Positions 12,116-23,008 of a stretch of DNA of 64,000 bases are shown one piece after another; the stretch's first letter is position 1, and each line of letters opens with the position of its first letter. Source of the stretch: Bidens hawaiensis (lineage: Eukaryota; Streptophyta; Magnoliopsida; Asterales; Asteraceae). The DNA lies in the NCBI GenBank assembly GCA_021521415.1, contig JAIQDT010009058.1, positions 1 to 64,000 on the forward strand, read 5' to 3'. The notes beneath the pieces were generated by a model. It saw only the letters and a list, made by a program, of their open reading frames with translations, searched no databases and was not told the DNA's origin. A program made the translations under genes and the position numbers.

Positions 12116-12621
12116 TGAAAGTGCACTAAACGGATCTAGACCTTACGATTACATCGATGATCTCATTAATTATCCATACGATTAGGCTGGTATTACTTTA
12201 GTGTGTGTACTGTGTGTGTTGAGAGGCTAAATGGACAGAGTAACGAGAGAGAATCTTGGATAAATCATAACTGTTATAGATAAAATAGATTATAAGGGTA
12301 TATATAGGAAGACGACCCTATTCGTTAAACTTAACTTAACGAATAGGTCATTCGTTACAAATACTTTAACGAATAAACATAATTATTCGTTAATACTTTA
12401 AGTGATAGCGAATGGCCCTCATTCGTTATCTCATTCGTTAAACAAGGTTAACGAATGAGCTTACAATTAGACGAATGTGTTACATTCGTCACGGGGTAAC
12501 GAATGTAACTTACAATAGAGCGAATGGCCTTTTTGCCATATTTACATTATAACCCCTATTCATTAATCTATTACATTAATAACCCTGATAAAGATCGAGA
12601 CGTACAAAACATGTAATAACA
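12116..12621 (-). repeat. 5' LTR of element C
   Basis: On the minus strand it starts TGTTATTACATG and ends CACTTTCA, directly before the primer site. A TATA box (TATATATA) is at 12300-12307. The ATTCGTTA array at 12328-12530 lies immediately upstream of that TATA box in transcription direction. The outer end at 12621 is judged by the TG terminus only. Confidence 0.78.
12328..12530. promoter_or_regulatory. ATTCGTTA array upstream of element C TATA box
   Basis: About 13 copies of ATTCGTTA/TAACGAAT or one-base variants (AGCGAATG, GACGAATG) occur in 200 bp in both orientations. Position just upstream of the LTR TATA box suggests a cis-regulatory role; this is inference. Confidence 0.6.
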
Positions 12622-12639
12622 GAACCTCCAATGTTTCTA

Positions 12640-13526
12640 CTCTCGTGTTTCTCTTTTGCAAAATCAATTCTCATTTAAATGTTTTGTTTCTTAGGTTGAG
12701 CTGAAAACGTATAAGGAGGACCTAACAAAAGAAAGCTGGGTGAATGCTATGCAAGAGGAGCTTATGCAGTTTGAAAAGCTCGGTCTGGAAATTAGTTGAC
12801 TTACCTGAAGATAAAAAGCAGATTAACACCAAGTGGATGTTCAATTGCAAAAGGGATGAAAATGGGATTATTGTAAGAAACAAGGCAAGACTTGTTATGT
12901 TGGGATTCAACCAGAGGGAAGGTATCGACTACAACGAGGTTTATGCACCAGCTGCAAGGATAGAGGCTATTCAGATATTTCTAGCATTTGCTTCTTGGAA
13001 AGGTTTCAAAGTTTATCAGTTAGATGTGAAGTCAGCATTTCTTAACGGGATGACTAATGAAGAAGTCTACATGGGACAACCACCAGGGTTTGTCGATCCG
13101 ATCCACAAAGACAACGTGTAATTACTTGATAAAGCCCTTTACGGTCTCCATCAAGCCCTGAGAGCCTGGTATGAGACATTGTCCCAACATCTTTTGGACA
13201 ACGGGTTTATCAGAGGAACCGTCGACTATACACTCTTCACCAAATTTGTTGATAGACATCTACTGATCGTGCAGATATATGTCGATGATATCATCTTTGG
13301 GTCGACAAACGATGTTCTATGCAAGTAGTTTGAAGAAGTAATGAAGAAGAAATTTGAAATTAGTGCAATGGGGGAGATGAAGTTCTTTCTTGGACTTCAA
13401 GTCGAACAGTTGTCAGATGGTATCTTTATCCATCAGACAAAGTATGTCAATGACGTATTGACGAAGTTCAACATGTCAGATGCATCGGTAATCAGCACTC
13501 CTCAGCCATTGAATCATGATATCGGT
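12640..13526 (+). pseudogene. Element B copia reverse transcriptase, broken
   Basis: Copia RT: SWVNAMQEELMQFEKL at the start, NTKWMFNCKRDENGIIVRNK, then YQLDVKSAFLNGMTNEEVYM, and the catalytic box IYVDDIIFGS at about 13276-13305. There is a TAG in place of a probable Gln codon near 12693, a one-base frameshift after FEKL (about 12781), a stop at 13119-13121 and a TAG at 13327-13329. The reading continues exactly across the solo LTR at 13527-15157 once one copy of its target duplication is removed. Confidence 0.88.
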
Positions 13527-15157
13527 TGATGTGTTGCAAAACACACGTATTTTCCGTGCCTTTTATCTACGTATTATATTATATTTTATGTATTTTTACT
13601 TGATTTATATAGGTTTTACATAGTTTTAATAATCATGTAGGTTTTGGGTTACAAGGAAGAGAAACCAGGACTTTTCGAGGAGCTTACGAGCATTATACGC
13701 ATACAATTCCAAGACAAGGCTCAAAGCCCGACCCATATGCATCATGGAGGCCCAAGTCTTACAATAACATTATAATATAAAAAAAATAAAAGAACCCTAA
13801 CCCTAAGCATAGTTCCGATCGGAACTTTGGACAGCAGCCAAGAAGAAAAGAAAAGCTAGGGAAAAAGGAGTTTTGGCGGCTAAGGAAGAAAGAAGGAGTC
13901 AAGAGCAAGCCCCGGGATCATTTACCATCAGTTCTTATAGCCACGAGCAGCCCCGGAACATCTCATATTCTTCCATTCATTACTTTGTTCATCAAACTTT
14001 ATTTTCTTGATCAGTTGATACATAGTTTTGCAATTGTGTTAGAGATTGACTTGTTTATGATTGCTATTGATTGTTGAATGATTGTTAAGATGATTAGGAT
14101 GAGTTTATTGATGTTTTTATTAAGTGTTCATGGCTATCCAAATATGATTAGAGGCTAAACTTGTTAGTTCTACCAAGGAATGATGATAATTGTTAATGTT
14201 TGATGAGCTTGTTGGATTGTTTGATTAATAGACTTCAATTGTTATTGTAAAGTTTGATTTAGACATGAAATAGGTTGTGTTTAAGGGCTGGAAATATTGG
14301 TTAAATCTTTGCATAAACTCCTTGTGTCGGTTGATTAGTTTTGTATTGATTGATCGGTGCGGTAGGTACCACCGTAGGGTTTTGTTGTGTGATTAGTTGT
14401 ATTAAGTACAGCGGTTAGGCACTTTCTTTGAGACTGAGAGGTGATAAGAAGTTAGGGTTGTCTCATTGCCTTTGCATGCTAGAATAAGGATTGCGCAAGA
14501 GCGAGTTTGTTTCTTGTCAGGTTTAGGCGTTTTGAGCGATTAGTTGATCTATTTTGGTTTAAGTTGAATTGTTCCTCTATCCTTGATTGTGTAGTATTCA
14601 TTGCCATTAGGTTCGAGTGTTGGTGAGACCGAGAGGTGAGTCAACATTAGAACACGTTAGCAATTGTTTTCCGGTTTCGTCGTTTTAGGCGATTTTAAGT
14701 AGTTTAGGTTTATTGAGTGAGACCGAGAGGTGATCCAATGAACCCGAGCGATCCTTAGTCGTGTCATCTTTAGGAACCGGTGTCTAGATGTCATTTAATC
14801 CATTAGCTTGTTAGGCCTACAATTTGATTCAGACCTGACGTTTTTCTCCATCCGAAGTTAACACAGTTAGTTTGTCGTTAAGTTTTCTATTTTAGGTAAC
14901 TTTTTTCAGTCAGTCTAGTTAGTCCAGTTAAGTAATTAAAAATCAAAAATCAATTAAATATTATTCTTAGGTAGGTCTTGTCTAGGGTTAGTAATCGTTA
15001 GCGTCCTTACGTGTCCACGTGTTCGATACTCGGACTTCCTAGGTCTATACTACTTGCGATCGGTACACTTGCCGGTTGTGTGTGGTTTAGGATTTTCGTT
15101 TTATATTTAAAGCTTAGTTGTGAGGGTCATTGTTATAGGGTTATCCAACACACATCA
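13527..15157 (+). repeat. Solo LTR, gypsy-type, target duplication TCGGT
   Basis: The element starts TGATGTGTTGC and ends CAACACACATCA. It is flanked by TCGGT at 13522-13526 and 15158-15162. The interrupted copia frame resumes cleanly (..NHDIG then PDPNGRR..). There is no coding sequence inside. Internal phrases (GAGACCGAGAGGTGA, GTTCGATACTCGGACTTCC) recur in the second solo LTR at 42037-43944 in related form. TG..CA ends with 5-bp duplications indicate an LTR. An Athila/Tat-type origin is likely but not proven. Confidence 0.88.
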
Positions 15158-15162
15158 TCGGT

Positions 15163-15902
15163 CCTGATCCCAATGGGAGAAGGTTGATCAAACATTATAC
15201 CGATCGATGATAGGCTCATTAATGTATCTTACTGCTTCTCGGCCAAACATCATATATGCTACCTGTTTGTGTGCCCGATATCAGTCAAATCCGAAGGTTT
15301 CACTTCTCATGATCGTCAAAAGAATTCTACGCTATCTCAAGGGATGTTCGGGGGTCGGTCTCTGGTATCCAAAAGACGATGAGTTTGTGTTAAGGACATA
15401 TTCTAATTCAGATTATGGAAGCTATAAGCTGAATGCCAAATCTACAACGGTAGGGTGTCAGTTCTTTGGCAAACGACTTGTCACCTAGCAATGCAAGAAA
15501 CAAACCACGGTTTCGTTGTCTGCATGTGAAGCTGAATATGTGGCGGCCTCCAGTTGTTGCTCTCAGGTTCTTTGGATACAACAACAGATGCGGGACTAAG
15601 GTTTGAATTTTCTTACTACCCCTATCTTCGTAGGTAATAATGCAGCAATTTCCATAACTAAGAATCCGGTAAATCACTCTAAAACTAAACATATTGAGAT
15701 ACGATATCATTTCATTCGTTATTGCTACGAAAAGAAGTTTATTACCGTAGACAAAATTCACACCGATGAACAAAAAGCAGATCTTTTCACCAAAGCTTTT
15801 CATAAGTCAAGATTTCAATACTTACTAAAACTGAATGGTTTAAAATTATTGGGCGGTGTTGATAAGGGAATTACCCAGATTACAGGTGTGTTGGATACCT
15901 AG
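15163..15902 (+). pseudogene. Element B copia RNase H, broken
   Basis: Continues pol after the solo LTR: SMIGSLMYLTASRPNIIYAT, then a degraded DSD box (YSNSDYGSYK), VLWIQQQMRD, and the end KTKHIEIRYHFIRYC ... ADLFTKAFHKSRFQYLLK. Stops at 15486-15488 (TAG where TGG is usual) and 15597-15599 interrupt it. The C-terminus ends at 15902. The sequence is close in style to element D but clearly a separate copy. Confidence 0.87.
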
Positions 15903-17747
15903 TGATCCTGAACATCAGAGTCAAATTTACTATTGTATATAGTTTTTCATACAGTTTTTGATTTTAAGGGAGAAATTTCAGGAAAACCAAAAACATTGAA
16001 AAATATGAAAAAGCGAAAAGCAGTATAAAATTCAAAAATGTCAAAAACATTAAAAAATGTTGCTCCTTAGGAAATGAGTTTTTGAAGCAAAAAGGGAAGA
16101 TGATAATACATTGATCATCTGGTCCCAAATCCAGTAAAAAGTAGGCATAAAAGGCTGTGTGCTTAATTGTATCAGTGCATTGGTAGGCCTTTAAAACAAA
16201 CAAGTAGGGAAAATTAAGTGATATAAACTTAAAATTGCCAAATTGATGGGGTGTTAGTTTCTAACAAAAGTCTTGATAATGATGGCAGAAATGTAATAGC
16301 TGGTCATACTCAAGCCTTTTAATCAGAATGATTGTTTAAATTTGATAAAACATAGCTATCAGTAAGTGGTTAACGCTTCAATGATGTATGGTTTTATGGC
16401 CTTAAATCCTGTATTGATGGGATGCTTTAAGGTTCTTGGATCCATCAGGTCTTTATGCGGTTTATCATCTGGGTATTCATTTCGATGAATATTTAAACAT
16501 GCTTTGAAAAGCAAACCCGCAGATTAAGCTGCTTTATAAGTCATTAAACTTGATCGCACAAGTACTTATGTACTAAACTCATTACTGACTTGATCAAAAT
16601 CCGCTGTTAGACACACGTTGTCCCCTTACTCGCGTCTTATTACCATTAAGAAACGAACCACAAGGGGCACAACGTTTGCAAGCCGACAGATGAAATCTTG
16701 AATACTCATCCATGGTAAAGGACCTTAGGGTATTGCTTGATAACGGGGGTGTATCTTGTAGTGGGGATTATTTGCTGATATGCTTAAAATGAAAGTTTTT
16801 TTATCTTCTGATTCTAAGGTTTAAGTCAAGTAGGGGAGACTACGTAAAAATCAAATTAAGCCTGAATCAAGATTAGAGCTGATATTTCCTGAGAGCTTGT
16901 TTAAAAGGTTTAGGTGGACAACAATATCAATGACTGACTTAACACCAGTCATAATAAAATGCTGAAAATAAAACTGTGATGGAAGGACAATTTGGTCAAT
17001 ATGATTCTCTGCTCAAACTCACAAAAATATGTGATTTTTGATTTGTTAATTGTCATTTGATTAGTGTTTCTATTGAAAATCCAAAAAAGATTTCATTTTC
17101 TGATTTAGTTTTTCAACTTTTGATGGGCGGGTGATCTATCACTCTGGGTGTTTCTTTGAAGAACAAATTTTGCCAAGATTTATCAAATAAAAAAAACAAA
17201 AAGATCAAAATGTTTAACTATTTTACTCAAGATCATTAAGTTGGATTTGTTAAAATAGTGATTTTATAATCTGATCATAATTAAGTTATTCTACTAATGT
17301 ACAAGGGCATTAATTTGTACTTGTGACATTGCATTGGTGTGAATTGGACAAAATGTCAATATGTTTCAAGGGAATACTTATGCAACGTATAAGTCTTGAG
17401 ACTTATACGCCGCAAATCTCAAAGGAATATATATATCACATACGGCGCATAAGTAAATACTTATGCGCCTGATCTTTCAAAATTTCCTTTGTCCTGAGAT
17501 CCTGTCAAAAGTGAGAATTTGCTATCAAGGTTGAGTAGTGATTGATTGTTTTGGTGATTTACATACAAATTCAGATCTTAAAGGTGAGATATTGTTTCCA
17601 GATCTGAGAATGAACAGTACATGTTTCACAGATAAGTCAAAGTGTTAAGATTAATCCAGCTTTTGGGCTAGATAATGATCGTATAACACTATGCTTGAAG
17701 TTATGAGTGTTATGATAACACTTAATTGCATTATAATTGATTAATTG
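15903..17747 (+). other. 3' non-coding region of element B
   Basis: There is no credible gene. Purine-rich patches (AAGGGAGAAA near 15966, AAAGGGAAGATGA near 16090) could be polypurine tracts. From 17385 on, motifs of the form TTATACG/CGTATAA begin. This resembles the long spacer after pol in element D, but no env-like ORF is seen. Confidence 0.5.
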
Positions 17748-18050
17748 TGTTAGAGCTGAGATTGGTGACATATACGTTCATATACCATGATTTTTGACCA
17801 GTCAAACATGTGAATATTATAAAATTGATATCAAATTTACACTAAACAGACTCAAAGGATATTTATGGGATCACTTAATTGTTCATAATTGTTACAGATT
17901 GGATCTTTTGAATTTGGGCAAAACATAACATATCCGCCGTATATATTCATACATATACGGAGTATATGTTATGCGTTGACCATAGTCAACAATCAAACAT
18001 ATACGATGTTTTAGACTTATATGCTGATAAGGACTTATACGTGACATAAG
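17385..18050. repeat. TATACG/CGTATA motif array in element B 3' region
   Basis: Roughly ten copies of TATACG, TTATGCG or their complements occur, several as inverted pairs (CTTATACGCCG, CATACGGCGCATAAG, CATATACGGAGTATATG). Density is lower than in the arrays of elements C and D. Confidence 0.65.
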
Positions 18051-18205
18051 ACTTTTGGCAGATGTTAGTATGAGAGAGTAGAGAGAGAAAGTAGTCAAAG
18101 TGTCATATCTTGTATCTTTGAAGTTATCAATGAAATACATGCTTAACGTTTAGTTGTTTTGTTCATTCTCGATGGATTCCGCACATTGAGTTTCAAGATG
18201 TAACA
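17748..18205 (+). repeat. Possible 3' LTR of element B
   Basis: A TGTTAG start and TAACA end, about 458 bp apart, in the expected place after pol. The 5' partner is outside the window and no target duplication can be matched, so this is a weak call. Confidence 0.3.
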
Positions 18206-18234
18206 TCTAGAGATCCTGATTATTATATACATCA

Positions 18235-18655
18235 TCATTCCAGGTCATTACACTTATGGAATCATTCACCGGATTGTTGTTGAAAATTATGGATTTCGAT
18301 TCTAACATTATCGGTTTTGGCTTGTGAATAATATTTATCTAGGAAAAATTGTTGCATCTCAACTCAATCGTGAATACTGTCAACTGGTAATGAATTGAAC
18401 CAGTGTTTGTCTCTATCTTTCAGGGAAACTGGAATAACCGCAATTTGGCCTTATCCTTCTCGTTACCAATAGAACTACAGATTGCCCAGAAATATAATAA
18501 GTGGGAATATGGCTCTTCGGAGGCCATACCGTGGAATATGGGTAAATAATTGATGTAAGGAGGACGGTTGTTAAACATCCGTCTTCCAATATACGAACTG
18601 GTGGTACTATCAGTGAAGCATCATCAGATACAGCTGGTCTGAACATACTGTTAAC
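18235..18655 (-). pseudogene. Gypsy (Athila/Tat-like) gag fragment
   Basis: On the minus strand one frame reads NNRPPYINYLPIFHGMASEE, then PYSHLLYFWAICSSI, then KLRLFQFP, followed in shifted frames by segments like FLDKYYSQAK and HNFQQQSGE. This matches the general layout of Athila/Tat Gag (F-HG-..-H..-F..IC, then LRLF.F-L). Several frameshifts and stops are present. There is no pol in the window, so this is a truncated remnant. Confidence 0.6.
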
Positions 18656-19478
18656 ACCTCCGATGGGGGGCTACAACATTTTTTCTTTTGGGAATATTTC
18701 TATTAAAATAACCCCACCTTGCAGTTCTCGTTTCATCTCACATTATCCCAAGTGGCCCTTTGTCTGCCAATACCAATATTACCACCCACATTACCATTCC
18801 CATTTCCAAAACCATGTCGATTACTATCGATGGTTGTGGTATCTCCCAGTCATCTTCAGACCCTTCATCTTTGCCATATGTAGTATTGTCACAAATATTC
18901 CAATTATTACCATTTTTCCCCTCACACCGGTTGTCCCATCCACCTTCTCTTTCATATTTCAAGATTCGTTTTATGGACACTGACATAGTCATCAGTTTTG
19001 ATTTCCACGTTTTCGACTATATCGGTGGGTGTTTATGTGGGTGTGGTGGTGTTGGTGGGTGATTATTTCTATTTTTTTGGTTAGTTAACTGAGTGGTTTG
19101 GGTTCTAGTTTTGATGAATAAGTCAGGTGGAGTTGGTGGTCTAGGATTATTGGCCTAGTAAATATTTGGGTTGTTTTTGGGTTGGGTATGTTGGTTTTGG
19201 TTATTGTTGGGGGTGAAACTGATTATCTTTGGATAGTGGGTTTTGGTTATGATTCTAATATTCTATTGGTTCTGATTGTAGATCTGATTTTCTTTGTTGA
19301 TCTTGGTTTCTTTTTGCTAACTTCTCAATTTTTGGTTCAAAAATCAAAGGTAACTTTCTTCCTTAAAAGCGAGTGCGCGTGCACCTGTCACCTGCACAAC
19401 CAGCACACCTCGCGTAAAAGGGAAAACAAAAATAAAAAATAAAAAAATCAATCACACATAAACACTAAGAGCACGAAC
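18656..19478 (-). other. Leader and 5' internal region of gypsy remnant E
   Basis: A GT/TTGG-rich stretch between the gag fragment and the primer site. It has no believable ORF; the open frames here come from low-complexity composition. Confidence 0.4.
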
Positions 19479-19496
19479 TCCCCACTAACGGGACCA
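19479..19496 (-). other. Degenerate primer-binding site of gypsy remnant E
   Basis: The minus strand reads TGGTCCCGTTAGTGGGGA, similar to the Athila/Tat primer site TGGCGCCGTTGCCGGGGA. It lies a few bases inside a TGATCGG that would be the LTR end at 19502. Confidence 0.55.
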
Positions 19497-19501
19497 AAAT
19501 T

Positions 19502-20700
19502 TGATCGGTGGCGAAGAGCCGGTAAAAAATACTATCAATTTAGTGTCCTATTCACCTTAAACTAGTTATGACAAGTAGTGTGTCGAACCACAAAGAGCAA
19601 GCGGTCACGGTGTAATCAAATTTAACAAATATGAAGTTTTGTGATATAATTATGAAGTAGCAATTTTGAGTGCTCAACACACTAGCAAAGATTGATTTGA
19701 GAATAAGTAAACACGTCAACAAGTTTGTTGACAATACTTAAAAGCAAGTCACACCCAAAGTTCAAGCATGTAATCAATCAGTCATCTCGTGTCATTTAAT
19801 AAAATCAATTATCAAATGACAAATATGGTTTAGCTGAGCAGCTCCTAATCATAGGCATCAACAATCGTTAACACATGTAACAATAACAAATGATTCCTTC
19901 ACAGCATTACTCAATTAAGGACAATTGTATGCTTTATTAAATTAAGAATGATCAAAAAACCCTATGCAAACAAGTATCACTGCAATTGACAAACTAAATG
20001 TTCAGATTAAAATAAACCCAAACCGAATGCTTGTTCAATAATACAAAACATCAAATATCATAAATCATCAATAAACAATTATATAAAGTTTAGTAATAAA
20101 CATGAGAAAAACTAAAATCAGACAATACTCGATACATGGAAATGAGTCGGAGATGAACTAGCCGCTCATGATGATGGATTGCATCTTCCATCTCTTGATT
20201 CGGGTGATGAAAACATGAATGGAGATGGAATCAAGGTGTTTAGAAGCTCCCAAAAGGCACCTATTTTCGTCCCAGACAATCCTCAATTCGTCCTCACTCC
20301 ATCTGATTCATCCTGACTGCTTTTAACTGAAAACCCTAATTTTTTCGAGTTTTAGGGTGCTCGAGATCTGCAAGCCAAATCCTCTAGAGTCCTTGGCATA
20401 TTTTTAATATTTTTCCTAACCAAACCTTGCTTAAGGACCGTAAGCTAATTCCCAAAGGTCCGTAACGTGCTTTATTAAATTCTATTCTTAACTTGGTTGC
20501 ACCACGAAACCATATTGTTGTTGCGGTCCTCAATGAGCGATATCAGCATACCTAATTCTCCATTTCTAGCCTTCCCAAGTTCACCAACTCCTCTTTTCAA
20601 GTGTCTTTTTGCTCCCAGTCTTCCTGAGACTTCACTCCATGTTTGTAATTGTCTCCAATATACCTTTTTAACTAACAATACCTTGAAACACAAAAGCACA
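19502..20700 (-). repeat. Putative 5' LTR of gypsy remnant E (outer end uncertain)
   Basis: On the minus strand this ends ..CGCCACCGATCA before the primer site and contains GTGGTTCGACACACTACTT, typical of Athila-like LTR ends. No start TG with support was found, so 20700 is approximate. Confidence 0.4.
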
Positions 20701-22337
20701 TATGAAGTGTCCTAATTCAAATAATAAATTAAAATAAAAACTATAAAGTAATATATATTAATACCAAACTTATACCCAACCATCATATAAAAGAGTGGAA
20801 TATTTTTAAATGATATATTTTATTTGTTTCTTTTGTTATGTGAGTACCAAAACTATGAAACCAAACCGTTAGGCTATGTGTGAGTGGCTTTAAATTCTAA
20901 GTTAAAATGTCACGTCACTGTCACATAAATAGTGGGGTTTTAAAGCCCTTCCATATTTAAAGCTCCTGTTATAGTTTTAAAGCATTTTTCATGTTAACAT
21001 AAGTTATATATTTTTCTAATTTTTTTTATAAAATTCAACAACACAATATAAATAAAACGTAAATAAAAAGCTAAAACTACTTAAAATAAAATAAAAACAA
21101 AAACATAAAACCACATAAATCATCTATTAGCTATATATAGTGAAGTATGATGTTGGTGCCGCAAGCCTGTGATTGGGCAACGTGGCGGCACCACATTGGT
21201 CTATTAGTTTTGATTTTTTTTATTCTATCTATCTATACTATTAAATCAATAAGGATTTTGGACACTTGATTTCATTATATTGGCCAACTTCTATAGATTC
21301 CATATATATTATGTATTCTTAGATTTTCTTGAAATTAAAATAATTCAAAATTAAATTGTATTTCTTTTTTTGGATAGACCCATTTATGTTTTTATTTTGT
21401 TTTAAAGACAATAAAAAATGACTAAAATCTTGGTTTAATATTTTCAAATTTTTTGTATATATACTTAAGAAAGGCATTAAGTTTTCAACGGTTTTAATGT
21501 TATGCCTATAATCTTGGACATATATTTAACAAATCTCATATCTTTCGCCATTACAATTACAACTCTTGATTTGAATTCAACACAATTTATGTATATTAAT
21601 CATAAAGTTAAAACTTTTAAAATAACTTCTATATTTAAAAAACAAACAAAAATATGATGTTCTTTACCACTCTATATAATATAGCAGTAACACAACACTA
21701 TTTTCACTATAAGTCCTTTTTTTCATTTTGATTTTTGTTACTGTTATAATTTATTTGATTTTATTTGATTTTTGTTAACCACCCTTTACTCAATCTTAAT
21801 ACTCATTTATTTTCTTTCATGCATCAACTTTGTGATTCTAAAGGGGAAAAGAAGACATTTCAAGATCATGTAACCATTCTTTTAGTTTTTTGCATTTACT
21901 ACTATTATGGATTCTACATCCTAATTAGTTTTACGTTCTCAGCTATCACCTGATTGGTGTAGCATATTCGTTTGCTAGAAAGGCATATGGACAGATAGTA
22001 CAAGGTTTACTATTGGCGGCTTCTGGTTTGGCGGCTATTATAAGATTAAATTTCTTGAGGTAATTAATCATTTTGTAAGTTTAATCTCTATTATGTCTTG
22101 AATGAGATAGGAAGAATTAATGTTGTAGTTCATTTTCAGTTTTCTATGTTTCATATATGTAAAAGTGTCATATACAACTGTCGTCTTCCTTTTGCAACTT
22201 TGATATACGCGCTTCTGCTAAATAGTTGCATTCTTTAGCAGTCACAAAATAGGTAATGATCAATTTGTGTGAGCAAACTCTAGATTTAGCCGAAAAGAAT
22301 TTTGCAACTAAGTCAAATATTTTGGAAAGATAACAAA
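20701..22337. other. Intergenic, AT-rich
   Basis: No gene is seen. It contains one copy of the GTTGGTGCCGC hairpin repeat (21146-21215) and a Helitron-like 5' end candidate (TCTATACTATTAAA near 21231) without a partner. Confidence 0.6.
21146..21215 (+). repeat. GTTGGTGCCGC hairpin repeat, copy 1
   Basis: TGGTGCCGC at 21154-21162 pairs perfectly with GCGGCACCA at 21185-21193. The flanks GTATGATGT and CATTGGTCTATTAGTTTT are shared with the copies at 46803 and 46893. Confidence 0.8.
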
Positions 22338-22345
22338 AGAATAAG

Positions 22346-23000
22346 TTAGGGGTGTTCACGGTCCGGTTTTCGCGGGTTTTAGGGCAAATCACGAACCAAA
22401 CCGTTAGTAACGGTTTTTATTTTTGTAAACCGAAACCAAACCGTTGAACTCTTAAACCAAACCAAACCGAACCGTTAGTAACGGTTTGGTTTCGGTTTGG
22501 TTTCACGGTTTTAACATGTTAGAATTTTATATAAAATGTCCAAAATAATATTTGATAATATCATAGTAATGCTCTAAATAACTAACACATATTTGTAAAC
22601 TTAAAACAACTTTGAATTTCCAATTTAAAACTAGACATGCCAATTAAGGCTTGTGGATTTCAGATTTGGGTTGAGCCCATTTTTATTTTTTTTACTGTTA
22701 GTATATAGTAATGTATATAAGAACTAATAGTTTTTATTCAAATATGTCTAGTAACAAACACTCTCACACACACACATATATATATATAATATTTGAAAAT
22801 TAAATATAATTTAATTATGCGGTCCGGTCCGGTTTTCTATGGTTGGTTTTCAATACAAACCGTAAACCAAACCGTTCGGCACGATTTAAAAATGTTCAAA
22901 CCAACTAACCAAAAGTTAAGAAAGAAAACTAACCATGAAACCAAACAGGTGGCCGGTTTGGACGGTTTCGCGGTTTCAAACCGAACCATGAACACTCCTA
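22346..23000. mobile_element. Non-autonomous hAT element (MITE)
   Basis: The termini TAGGGGTGTTCACGG and (complement) TAGGAGTGTTCATGG are imperfect inverted repeats, flanked by perfect 8-bp duplications GAATAAGT at 22338-22345 and 23001-23008. An 8-bp duplication and this terminal sequence are hAT hallmarks. The interior is full of AACCG/CGGTT palindromic text and has no transposase. Confidence 0.88.
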
Positions 23001-23008
23001 GAATAAGT

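Larger units (their letters stand above)
9584..12621 (-). mobile_element. Element C: Ty1/copia element, 5' LTR and gag only
   Basis: Read on the minus strand, this is a 506-bp LTR (12621 to 12116), a Met-tRNA primer site, a repeat-rich leader and a broken gag that is cut at 9584 by the LTR of element A. Protease, integrase and RT of this element should lie beyond element A, outside the window. It is inserted in the pol of element B, which has the opposite direction. Confidence 0.82.
12622..18205 (+). mobile_element. Element B: Ty1/copia fragment (RT onward), split by a solo LTR
   Basis: Only the RT and RNase H part of pol and the 3' flank remain in the window. The upstream part must lie beyond nested elements C and A. 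The 3' limit is uncertain. A candidate 3' LTR runs from a TGTTAG at 17748 to a TAACA at 18205, based on termini only. Confidence 0.75.

Noticed and set aside
13790..13806. AACCCTAACCCTAA, telomere-like
   Set aside because: Only two units inside a solo LTR; not a telomeric tract.
18663..19062. Open frames on both strands over a GGTGG-rich stretch
   Set aside because: Low-complexity composition in the leader of a gypsy remnant; overlapping frames exclude one another and no domain is visible.
20475..20715. Open frames of 72-74 codons on both strands
   Set aside because: Lies in the putative gypsy LTR; no homology recognised and the two frames overlap.
21225..21250. TCTATACTATTAAATC, Helitron-like 5' end on the plus strand
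   Set aside because: No matching hairpin plus CTAG 3' end was found downstream.
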